A stretch of DNA of 64,000 bases from Stenopsyche tienmushanensis (Eukaryota; Arthropoda; Insecta; Trichoptera; Stenopsychidae), in NCBI GenBank assembly GCA_008973525.1, contig WACJ01000214.1, positions 434,001 through 498,000 on the forward strand, written 5' to 3'. Each line of letters opens with the position of its first letter. The stretch's first letter is position 1. The notes under the pieces are model-generated. The model worked only from the letters and a program-made list of their open reading frames with translations, was not told the DNA's origin and made no database searches. This document shows positions 1 to 9,900 of the stretch, one piece after another. A program made the position numbers and the translations under genes.

Positions 1-1440
1 GTAGTCGGTCTCTTAGCATTTCTTCGTCTGATTTCGTCGAAATCACCTTGCTGAGAACAACGTATAAATAAACAATTGCGAGAATAAACAACCTGTCAGC
101 TCATATAAAATATAGTATTCATAAATAGATGTTAAGATTAGCAAACGTGACCTTTCCAGCCACTATGTGGAGGCAATGCAACAAAAGCCTTGCGAACGAT
201 TTAATTATTTATACGTAAAAAGGTCATATTTTCACTTTTTTGCATACGTTCGCGTAATTAAAGAGTACAAATACGCGAACGCTGCCGTTGCACAATAACG
301 GCAGACAATCTTCTTTATGATGTCTTTATTGCTTGTTATAAAAGCTTTTAATGTGCTGGCATCGTATAATGCATTTGGGTATGAAATAAAGTAATCACGT
401 TAAATTTCAATGAGAATGAGGCGAAATTATGATCGTTTAATATGATTTGAATGATGATTTAATCCGAACATCTTGCACAATGTGATTGACCAAAATAGCG
501 CTGACTATATTATTCACATCCACACATTATCCATTTAAAGTGAGTTGCTTTCAAATAATACCTAAAATGTAGCTGATTTATTTTTGAAGGTTTTAAGTCA
601 TTAACCATAGATTCCATTTGGGATGAAGATAAAGATCATTTGTATTGTTCAAGATATTTTTTACATTTTTGCAAAACGATAGATTATTATTATACATGTC
701 TATTGAATGAGACAAACTCGAAAGTTTTAAACAAAATGTATTCCTATACTGAAAATAATCAATAAACGAAAATCGGAAAAACCGTTATATTTTCTGGAAC
801 GAAAACCGTCCTCGAACCGATATAAATATTTGAAAATGAACTAGAACGGTTTCAAATCCTGATGATTATTAAATGAAATTCATATTGACATAATGTTCTT
901 CTTTAGTAGCCCTACACAAATTTTCAAATCAAAATATTATTCTCAGTCAGAAGCTTATAATTTATTTGCACATGTTTTATAGCTCAAATATCCTTATAAA
1001 AGAAGTTTGGAGGAGGTTTTCGCATATATCCTTCGATCCTTCGTCCTCCTGATCGATCTATTAGAAGGACATATGCGAAGATAAAAATGACTAACGTTCT
1101 TCATACCTTTATGAGCTTTCGAGCTTACGAGCTTTTGTGCATTATGATTATATTTTATATGTATGAAATTACTTATCTACTTCATCAGTACGCAGAAGAA
1201 AAACTGGAGTCAAATTCAATACAGCGTCATAATTTGATGAGGATGTATTAAAATATATCTTAACGAACATTTCATTTCGACTTTTATGGTTGTCCAAAAA
1301 ATATTCTTCGCCAGGGTAAAATCAGGGGTCTTCGGAGAAAACGGATCTTAAACATTGTATCAAAAGGTAAGAATGAAGACAAAATAATGCGTGCCATTGT
1401 ACTTGCCAAAATTCATTCTTTGTCACCTGGTGCTTGCTCG
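1..1440. other. AT-rich non-coding stretch
   Basis: All frames are rich in stops and no transposase, RNA or splice-bounded ORF is visible. The only structure is an imperfect inverted repeat: 1018-1034 pairs with 1064-1080 at 15 of 17 positions around a 29-nt loop. I see no gene here. Confidence 0.6.
1018..1080. repeat. Imperfect inverted repeat (hairpin)
   Basis: The left arm TTTCGCATATATCCTTC (1018-1034) is nearly the reverse complement of the right arm GAAGGACATATGCGAAG (1064-1080). The loop is CT-rich. It could be the core of a palindromic MITE or a chance cruciform. No second copy was noticed in the window. Confidence 0.4.
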
Positions 1441-1473
1441 TAACTCAGCTGGGTTCTTTGTAAAAAAAGTGAA

Positions 1474-1806
1474 TTGAAAAAAATCGGTGCAGGTCCTATA
1501 CACTTTACTTTTATTCATGCAACTCGTGACAGAACGTCTTTAGTACTTATTAGGGTGCATTTCAAAAATGTTCCTAGATGTGTTCAGATCCCTGATGATT
1601 TGTGTGTTGAAATTGTGTGGATGAGCCACCCTTATTTTTGTAGAAGATGTCTGCAACTATTTAAATCTATGACGTTAAGATTTCATAGATGTTCGGGCTG
1701 CATCTTGAAAATTGCGACTCGTGATTTTGCAGCTGCCGTTGCTATTATGTTGAACAACAATTGTTTCTTGAGGAGCACGTGTTTGATATTGCTCCTCATC
1801 CCTTAA
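1474..1806 (+). other. Unrecognised 110-codon ORF with paired cysteines
   Basis: The frame opens with a TTG, not an ATG, and runs 110 codons. Around residues 50-72 it carries a Cys-x2-Cys pair (FCRRC) followed by a second Cys-x2-Cys pair (CSGC), with a Cys further upstream. This recalls, but does not establish, a retroelement gag-type zinc knuckle or a zinc-binding fold. The usual CCHC spacing is absent. An overlapping frame (1761-1988) continues open, as expected for a frameshifted relic. No neighbouring reverse transcriptase motif is visible. It could equally be a chance ORF. Confidence 0.15.
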
Positions 1807-2039
1807 GGAATTATTTATTTTCGGCGGCTAAGGAGCCCTTTCTTGTAAGAAAAGTCGGTGATATATTTTGCATTGCTGCTGGTAACAAAGGAAGAAGATG
1901 CATCCATTTTTTTTGGGTGCGCAACCTTTGTGGTAGATTGATCATACAAATAGCACATGCCGATGACAAAAAAACATTTGATAATTAAATCATTACTAAA
2001 ATATACATTTTTTGTTATCAAACGTAGTAATCAAAATCT

Positions 2040-3500
2040 GTTGAAATTTTCTTAGGATATAATTGTAATCAATAATAAATATAGATGATTGATTTTCATT
2101 TATGCTCTATGCAAACATGGAAGGGAAGAAAATGCATCAAGACTCTTGTAATTACTGAAACTAAAAATAAATCTTTACAAATCCATTAAAAAAAAATCCG
2201 GAACCATCATTAATTTTATTGGTATTTGTAAGAAGGGCACGCAAGTCTGGGCGAGTGCCCCTTCACGAAAGAGCCCAACACACCTGCTTTCAAAGTTCAA
2301 GAAATGGTAAAGCACAAAAGATGCCATTCAATGCCTTCTAAATTTTTTTTCCTACAAAAAGCAGTGAGCTCGCGTCGAAATAATCACATTTAACGACTTT
2401 TTGCAAACACGGTCGCATAACGGTTGAATCATAAATTCTTTCCTTCGGGATTCATAAAATAACATCTCCGATAGAATTCGGCCAATCAATGCATTCTTCG
2501 GTGCTTGAAAAATTGATCATCATTTTTGCTTAAGGCTGAAAATAAGCAAAATAATCCAATAACAATATCATTGGTATAAAACATTTAAATAGCTCATTAA
2601 TTGCCTTTTTCAGCAAATCTGGATCCTTTTGCAATGAAAACTTCTAATATTGTCAAATTATTTACGATTACATTGGCACTGAAAATGGCGATCGGAAATT
2701 AATAGCGATTTACTCAGTTCAGAACGTAATTTCTATGAAAATGTGGACTAGTTTTCATCACAAATTTGTAAATTAACTTCATTTGAGACCTTACAGAATT
2801 TGTTAACGCGTTTGATTGAAGAAATAATCCATTCATAATTCATGCAGTCCATGATGACGATAATTTTAATACGTAGATAAATATTTTAAGTCCCATAAAA
2901 ATATATTGATCCTTTGTATTGGAGTTTATTCGATACCGCCTCGGACAATGTAGCTTTGGAGGCAATAAGCCGTCGGGTTAAATAAAGACATAACCGCTGC
3001 TATCAAATGACAGGACCGCCGAAGGGACAAAGGCCGATCCAGATCGGAAGATGATTCAATCATAAGGTTCTGGATGATTCTCACAGCTTTTTCCGCAGGA
3101 CATCCCGCGACGACCCGCAAAAAAAGGTCGTGCGAAATAGTTTTGCAGCGACTTTACACAGAAACAACCTCAGATTCATACATTATTAATGGGATCCCCA
3201 TTCCGAATCGCGTTTCCGAAACCAGACCGACAGATTTTTTGCTCTGTTTTATCAAATTGTTATGCATAGGAATTTCCGTTATTTTTTCTGTGTTTCTAAC
3301 ATTGGCTACCTGTTTTCGAGGGTTCGTTTTTTGTCCGGATCTCGGGATTGATATATAATATTTTATGGAAATAAGCTCCCGGATTTTAAGGGAGGAAGGT
3401 CAACGCACCAAGGCACATGTGATTTCCGGACCATAAATCACAAACGCATTTTAATGTTACATATTATATTATAAAAATATAATTTATTGGATATTGATGT
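2040..3500. other. Non-coding stretch, mixed complexity
   Basis: 2040-2900 is AT-rich and featureless. 2920-3440 has more balanced composition and contains a TGTCCGGATCTCGGGATT segment near 3334-3351 that recurs with one inserted base near 26978. No coding, RNA or repeat family could be assigned. Confidence 0.4.
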
Positions 3501-3526
3501 TAATCAAAAAAGTTGTTTGATGTGAA

Positions 3527-3544
3527 ATATATATATATATATAT
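3527..3544. repeat. (AT)9 microsatellite
   Basis: Nine consecutive AT dinucleotides, short and of no evident function. Confidence 0.9.
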
Positions 3545-3929
3545 GATAAAGTCATTAAAATAACACCCCTGTTGATATTGTATAAATTGGATGATCCAAT
3601 AATGCATCTGTTCGAAGCAGCAATGATCAGCGTGAGATATAAAAATGATCCATATTCATATAGATCGGATGTATTGTATCCAGATTCGATCCTTTCGAAT
3701 TCCTCCGGTTTCGCATAGGATTTTGGGAAATGTATTTGAACACATGTCCGATGTTCTCCCCCTTTATTTTTTATAAATCTGACCAATATTCTCCGCACTG
3801 GGAATAAATTAAATCTTTACCCGATAAGCTATTGTGCAATGTCCTTATTGGGGCCGATCAATCGATGCATTGTCAGAGTCTTGGTCGTTCTCATCGTCCA
3901 TTGTTTGGATGAGAAATCTCCTCTCGCAG

Positions 3930-3988
3930 GATAGTCGTTGTAAGGGATGCGAGGTCTGGAGGTCAGGTTCAAATCTCACAAGACTATC
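3930..3988 (+). repeat. tRNA-like relic, possible SINE head
   Basis: A perfect 7-bp arm pair, GATAGTC (3930-3936) and GACTATC (3982-3988), encloses a segment with a pol III B-box-like GGTTCAAATCTC (about 3966-3977). This is the arrangement of an acceptor stem around a T-loop. The interior is only 45 nt, too short for a full tRNA, and the T-stem does not pair well, so an active tRNA is unlikely. The following ~140 bp is more GC-rich than its surroundings and could be a SINE body, but no second copy was found here. Confidence 0.25.
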
Positions 3989-4129
3989 GGCAAGTGACGG
4001 GTGCCGTGAGAACTGAGCAAGTCAGTGCAAGCGTGTGAAGTAGGAAGTGCATCCCTTGCACCGGTAGAAGGTGGCGAACAACCTTTTTCCAAAGTCAACA
4101 TCCTTTACAACAGGATGACATAATTAGAA

Positions 4130-4673
4130 TGAAAAAAAAAACATTTTTGTGACGACATGACATTTTATAAACAATTTTACATAATTTACAATTTTAAATA
4201 TTTTTTTCATTGATCAGTTCACTGATATAAAGGATTTATCTAATATTTCATTCAAATGCATGCATTTTATTCATTGAAATCGCAAAAAATAATTTTATTA
4301 TATAATGATGATATGTTACATATCCTTGATGTTCGTTTTTTGTAGTGCAACTACAATATGTTTTTGAATTGCATACAAAATTCAGATATTTTATGACTTT
4401 AAATAGATATAATTCAATGCAATTCATTATATTGATAATTATTTTTGGGTAATCATTTAAAAAAAGTATCATTATTAATTTACGGTGTAAAATAAGTAGG
4501 CAAAAACCATGAACTAAACATAGGCAAAAATGTTCAATATATGACAAAATGGATAAGAATTTGCGAATACTTGTGTTGATAATGCACAAAGATCAAACAT
4601 ATAATTTAGTAATTAAAAAAATGTATTCATCAAATTAAATTAATGAAGATCAAGAAAAATAATGGGATCTAAA
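4130..4673. other. AT-rich non-coding stretch
   Basis: Very AT-rich. The 113-codon minus-strand frame at 4248-4589 is dominated by Ile, Leu, Asn, Lys and Tyr, as expected by chance. No feature is recognised. Confidence 0.5.
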
Positions 4674-4972
4674 TCTAATATATAAAAATAATGTTTGTTC
4701 GTATGTAATGCGCTGCCATACCGTTCATCAGATTGCAATAAAACGTCGTTCATTTATTGCTAAGGGTTGCGCGAGTAACATAAACATAGTTTTATATATA
4801 AAAATAAAATAAAAATGTTTGTTCGTATTTTATGCGCTGCCATACCGTTCATTCGATTGCGATAAAGCTTTGCAAACTTACTGTTTGCACTTTCTCAAAT
4901 AATATAAGTATAGTTTAATTAATTTACAATAGATCTTATATATAAAAAAAATGTTTGTATGTTTGTTTATAT
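4674..4972 (+). mobile_element. Helitron-like terminal repeats, three partial copies
   Basis: Three direct, truncated copies lie in a row at 4674-4745, about 4790-4870 and about 4932-4972. Each starts with a TATATATAAAAA run followed by ATGTTTGTTCGTATG or close variants. The first two continue with GCGCTGCCATACCGTTCAT and then GATTGC(A/G)ATAAA. This resembles the 5' termini common to many arthropod Helitrons (TC start, TATATATAAAAATG, then a segment resembling ACCGATTTG). No Rep/helicase ORF or 3' CTRR hairpin is visible, so these are non-autonomous fragments. The family assignment is from memory of the consensus and is tentative. Confidence 0.35.
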
Positions 4973-5019
4973 TTATAATAATATCAAAAAATAAAATAAA
5001 TATGATTCCTCTTATATAT

Positions 5020-6400
5020 CATTCCTAATTAAACAAGATAACTCTTTCAAATTTCAAACGATATTTTTAGAGTTATTACTTCTGTAGCAGCAACGTGACG
5101 GGTAACAGCTTATTACCACTGAATGAATCTTGAATTATATCAATACTGGAAGCTTCTGTAATTTGTGCTTCAATTCTGCAAGTGTAATTAATATTGTCTT
5201 AATGTTGGTTAATAAATGGTTTTTATTTGCATTATAATTCATTAATGTTATTTGATATTTCACGATTGCAACAAGCTCCATCGTCAATGGTTGCCAATAT
5301 ATTTTTCTTGAAGCCATTCCCATATCTCCGGCGCTGAACTCGTTTCCAGGTCACACAGGAAAGACAGGAAAGATCCAGTTTTTTCTTTCATCTCCCATAG
5401 ATATTATTGTTATTTATTTTGTTGGGTATTTAACGGTTTTCGCAGGCTTTATAAGTGATCGCTTTGTTATTAATTTCCTACCTGCTCTCAGATGATACAA
5501 TGAGACGGAATTCATTATGGATCTTGTCGTACTCTTTTACGACCGCCGATCCCAATTTATTCCCTGTGTTAAATAAAATTAATTTCATATTCTCCTCATT
5601 ACGATTCGAGACATGGACTCTGCATTCAAATTTATTGTGATTAATTCAATCGAACAAAAGTACAACGATGCTTCTCATTGTGCGTACTAATAAAATTATA
5701 ATTTATAGCGTAACATGAAATGCATATGCAATCGACGGAATAAATCTCGGCCTGTAATCGCGTCTGGTCGTGTAGCTATTTTTTTCTCTTTTTTTGTCTA
5801 ATTTGGGATAATTCAGAGATGCGTTGCCAGATTTGGACACATTGAATTATAGTCCCTTCATCCTTCATCAGCTCTCAACACCCGTTTCCGTAGTGTAAAG
5901 GTGCATAAGTAGTTCTTCATCCATTAGTGGGTGAGTTTAAATATAAAAATAGTCGCGGTATGTGAGGGTGGATCACCCTACATAATCTAAAAGACCCCGC
6001 GAAGAAGACTCGTATCATATGCCAAGTCACCAAATAAAATCATCTAGATTCTAGAATATGTCAAGCTTAACGAGAATTTTATAAAAATAAGAATATGTAA
6101 ATTATGATTCCAGTTAAGATTGAGATTTGGCCTAGATATTACCCAAATATTTGATATAATAAGTTGAAAATTATTTGGTTACATGCTATGAATGTTATAA
6201 TGATATAATTAACTTATTAAAAATATTGCCATAATTATTCAAATAATTAAGATCAATTTTTAGTATGATATTTGCGCCATGTGCAAAATTTATTCCAGAC
6301 CGAAAAAAATTAAAAGGCATCCCCAAATGTCCTAAAAGTGGCATAGACTTCCACACAACTACCGTAGGCTGTGACACCTTTCATAAACCTGGTGTACTTT
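5020..6400. other. AT-rich non-coding stretch
   Basis: No credible gene. A small perfect hairpin, AGGGTG-GAT-CACCCT, sits at 5965-5979. Short ORFs are random in composition. Confidence 0.5.
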
Positions 6401-6430
6401 CAATACACATGTTCCGGTTAATGTTCGAGG

Positions 6431-6489
6431 GGGTGCATGGCGCGTGCCTGAGCAGATGCAGCCGCCCCTGCGCTGCATCTCATGCACCC
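6431..6489. repeat. Nested inverted repeats in a GC-rich block
   Basis: Outer arms GGGTGCATG (6431-6439) and CATGCACCC (6481-6489) are perfect 9-bp complements. Inner arms AGATGCAG (6454-6461) and CTGCATCT (6473-6480) are perfect 8-bp complements. The 3' arms are contiguous while the 5' arms are separated by 14 nt, so the RNA form would be a stem with a one-sided bulge. The block lies in unusually GC-rich DNA (about 6400-6680). It could be a structured RNA or clustered TGCA-core binding sites. Confidence 0.45.
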
Positions 6490-6679
6490 GCTGCACACCA
6501 CCTTTGTGCCTCTTCAATAGACGATCGACGCTAAATGACCCGAAAAACTAAAACTATTGTTGTGGAGACAATTTCGCATCATCGGCATGCAGCTTCGAAT
6601 CGCTACACATTATTCGGACTTCTTTTCCGGGACAATTGCTTGCGAAACGCATACGATTCAATGCGATGGACAATGCATT

Positions 6680-7730
6680 GCCCTATATATAAATGATACA
6701 AATGCGATAGACAAATTGTTTTCTTGATACTTGTGAATGAAACGTCTTCAACATAGGGCTTAAAATTTGGATTGGATTTAAATACATTTTGATTAAATTT
6801 CTACCCACTTTAAATATCAGATTTTTTGATGGTACATCAGATTCTTCTAAAAACCATTATGAGTAGATTTCATGTAAATTGGTCACATTTTACAAGTTTA
6901 AAATATATTTTTGATCAAATTAAAAACACATATCCTTATGATATACAAAGGTGAGTTAATTATTTAAAAATATCCCAAAAAACTACATAGATCAAGCGTT
7001 TTATGTTTAAATTCCATATTTATTCTCTTTTTGCACAGGGATATGATCTAAAGACTACCATGGATACGTTAATTCGTATATAGATTGAATGTTGCTCTTA
7101 TGTTTTGTTCGTATGTTTACGTGCCATTTAATATTATAAGTTCAAATCAAAAATAATAACTTTTAGGATTTATATCAATTTTACGAAAGTAGTAGAGTTT
7201 CATGAATTTCTTGTGAAATCACCCGGAAATTGGGCAAAGTTTAGCACAAAATACCCGGATCGTAAAGTGTTAAATTCACTTATTATATTTTTAATTTGTC
7301 TTAATAAGCTCAAGGGCTGAAAAATAATGTAAGTTATCCAATATTGAAGATTTAGCTTACATTTGGGATTTATCAATTAATCGTATTTTTCGTAGAGAAA
7401 ACTCAAAGATAATTTAATGAAATCCATCAAATATTAACACACTGGGACATTGTTAAATATCACAAAATACATTTTATCGTTACACACGAAAGCATTTGTT
7501 ATCTTCACCATACCATCCATAAATTTAGATTTGTGATACAAATACAAAAATTTGCTTAAATAATCTAGATATTTTAAATCGGTAAGATGACATAGATTTA
7601 ATCTAATCAGACGACGATAATAGCATCCATAAAAGCCAATCGATATACAGGATATCTTCAATATTTAGAAATATTTGATTGAATTTTTATAAAAGCTATA
7701 TTGAATAGTCGCCCAAGTAAACAATATGGG
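6680..7730. other. AT-rich non-coding stretch
   Basis: Stop-rich in all frames. No repeat or gene was recognised. Confidence 0.5.
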
Positions 7731-7739
7731 TTGTTTGCA

Positions 7740-7960
7740 ACAAGCACACCTTGCCATCGGTATTTCGCCATTGAAAGCGAGTTAAGCCGGCCCACGGGAC
7801 AGATTTGCGCACCCCCTGGCTAACCGAAGGGACCCTGGGGGACCCCAAAGGACACCGGTGAGCCAAAGGTTCTGGGGTACCCGCCAACCGTCGTACCCAC
7901 CTGCTCTCACCATCCTCGTCCGTAATTCAATGCACCAGATGTGTGGATAATGTACCGATT
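7740..7960. other. Isolated GC-rich block
   Basis: About 200 bp of GC-rich sequence with G/C runs (CCCTGGGGGACCCC near 7831) stands out against the AT-rich flanks. A 63-codon minus-strand frame (7696-7887) crosses it but matches nothing I recognise. It could be a regulatory element or an old exon. Confidence 0.3.
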
Positions 7961-8005
7961 AGAAAAACGTTTAAAAGCTACCTGGTCATATGCAAGTAGC
8001 GTCGA

Positions 8006-8014
8006 CGCCATCTA
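8006..8014 (-). promoter_or_regulatory. CTCF-like core motif
   Basis: CGCCATCTA on the plus strand reads TAGATGGCG on the minus strand, close to the conserved CTCF core. It is followed by a tandem 9-bp duplication (TGCGTACGA twice, 8015-8032). This is inference from motif similarity only. Confidence 0.2.
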
Positions 8015-8049
8015 TGCGTACGATGCGTACGATAGCGCCATTTTTGATC

Positions 8050-9180
8050 CATGATCCTGTACGATATGATTATTTTTGAGTAAAACTAATCTTAATCTAC
8101 AAAAAAACATTCACTCGAATCTGTATTTGAATTCTATTGATATGAATAAATAACGTTTATGCGATTTGCTTCCGAATTCTGCAGAGATTAGCGCTGATTC
8201 AATATTGAAATAAATAAATAAAACATTTACATAATTGAGCCAAATAGATATGATTGACGGAATAAGTATTAGAAACATCTTTAAAAGGTGAATAAACAGG
8301 TTTGTTTATGTACAATAGATTTTCTGATTAGATTCCAACAGTCAATCCATTTAGCACAAGTCCAATATATCAGTATATGTATCAAAACAGCGTAATTCTC
8401 CAAAAAAATATTGATTATTGAAAGTGCCATTGAATCAAATGCATTATACTTGTATCGCTAAATCGCATGAACATGTTTACATTTTTTCTTCTATCACAAA
8501 AAAATCCTCAATCTGCTCCAGGTGTTATATCTAACAACATTTGTCCAGCAAAAACAGCAACGGAAGAAGATCTATACCACTTTGTTCGTATCTTGGAGCG
8601 TTTATATCCTCGAGATAACACCTCCGAAATGCGCGTTAACTTGTTAATGTCTGCACTTAAAAAGTTAGGCTTATCGCGAGCTTTTGACGTTCCGCGAGTA
8701 GAGCACAAAAAACTTTGATTCATCAATGAAAAAATGGATAATTGAAGCAAAAAATATTTTTTTGGAATCAATCAATATTAAGTGAGTAGCGTATAAATAT
8801 CGTCCATACATTATTCAATACAGGGCGAAGTTAATCAATTTACATTAATTTACTTTGTAAATACGAAAATCTGGAAAATCTACGAAAATGGGACATTAAA
8901 TAGGGGACGGAGTAACTTCACCTTCCCTTACAATTTTTCACGTGATGTTGCATCATCAAGTTATTATTGCGGGTTGAACCTCTATTGGTTTGCCCGTCAT
9001 TTTGAACCTCTAAGTTGGACATTATACCTCGTGATCACTGTTGGTATCGATGAAAGGGTAAATAAATGGCATAATTGAATATTTCTAGGTTTTAATTGCC
9101 TCTCTCTTTAGAGCCTTCAATTTTGACATTGAGAGATGATCAGCAATTACATACAAAAACAGCAGCGTCCTCTCCTCAAA
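8050..9180. other. AT-rich non-coding stretch
   Basis: An 83-codon plus-strand frame from ATG 8467 to 8718 has a fairly protein-like middle (residues 30-80) but no recognisable domain and no splice context. Otherwise nothing was found. Confidence 0.35.
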
Positions 9181-9195
9181 GGGACTGAATATTGT

Positions 9196-9245
9196 CGCCT
9201 GAATTAAGAATCAGGCGCCCTTGTCCTCTTCGTTGGAGACTCCAA
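9196..9245. repeat. Two adjacent small palindromes
   Basis: CGCCTGA (9196-9202) pairs perfectly with TCAGGCG (9211-9217), and TTGGAGACTCCAA (9233-9245) is a 6-bp perfect inverted repeat with a 1-nt centre. Both lie in a short GC-richer island. Confidence 0.5.
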
Positions 9246-9439
9246 TGAGGAGATCATTGGATAGGGCCCAGTCTTGATTAAGCGATGTTTCTGTCTCGTT
9301 GGGCCTAAAAATGATCGATTTTTTAACATTTTTTATGCAAAAAGTATTAAATATAGAATGTTGATATTTAGTGGGTTGACTAGGCGATCTTTATCGAACA
9401 TAAAAATATTTTTTAAACTTTGATAAAGTATGGTAATAG

Positions 9440-9900
9440 GAATATTGTAACAGCCCTGGGGGTGCCGCTGGCTTTCCGAGCCCCCGTGCTGTCACCTTCA
9501 CCGCTGTCACGGTTGCCAACCGTGACGTGATTCCGGTTTCGAAGACCGCACCGCGGGTCGCACGCAGCGCCGGAGCGCTACGGATACTGCAACACCGGTC
9601 TCGGAGACCGATCAATGGCGGACGCGCCCCCACAACAACGGGAGGTGGCGGGTTCTTTAATCCTCTACGAGGACGGTCAGGATATGTCGGGCGACGACAA
9701 AAGGAGAGATCCAAGGAAGGATTAGGGATACCAAATTATAGCCTTCTATGTCGCAAACTGGCGACGATCGCGAGGCACATGGCTTCCATCCTGAGGTGGC
9801 GATCTGTCACGGGATCAAAATATATGTCGTCCTCGTCCCAAGACGTATTTCTTCACTCCTTTATTTTGCCCGTCCTTCCGGTTCATCCCGGGTCTTGATC
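9440..9900. other. GC/CpG-rich island with palindromes
   Basis: A sharply bounded ~450-bp GC- and CpG-rich block sits in DNA that is otherwise about two-thirds AT. It holds a perfect 9-bp hairpin, GTCACGGTT-GCC-AACCGTGAC (9506-9526), and a 7-bp hairpin, CGGTCTC-G-GAGACCG (9596-9610). All three forward frames and one reverse frame are open over long distances, as expected from composition alone. Such islands in AT-rich arthropod genomes are often first exons, promoters, or recently arrived elements. I cannot tell which this is. Confidence 0.55.
9615..9725 (+). CDS. Candidate short CDS or 5' exon, unrecognised
   Basis: ATG at 9615 opens 36 codons to a TAG at 9723. The peptide begins MADAPPQQ and is rich in charged residues toward its end (EDGQDMSGDDKRRDPRKD), unlike the random AT-driven ORFs elsewhere. 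Upstream lies ~170 bp of CpG-rich DNA that would suit a 5' UTR or promoter, and the start has an A at -3 in ATCAATGG. No convincing splice donor was found before the stop, so it is either a micro-ORF, an exon whose donor I missed, or chance. I know of no matching family. Confidence 0.22.
   Translation: MADAPPQQREVAGSLILYEDGQDMSGDDKRRDPRKD

Noticed and set aside
7800..7860. Minus-strand GVPQG-like peptide, reminiscent of LINE reverse transcriptase
   Set aside because: Only five residues match, no YxDD or other RT block is nearby, and a stop follows at once.
8467..8718. 83-codon ORF from ATG
   Set aside because: Composition is partly protein-like but there is no domain, splice context or repeat partner. 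It was kept only as a note within the regional entry.
9391..9714. 107-codon minus-strand ORF across the GC island
   Set aside because: Several frames are open there because of high GC. The Pro/Arg-rich product has no recognisable domain and its last third runs into AT-rich DNA.
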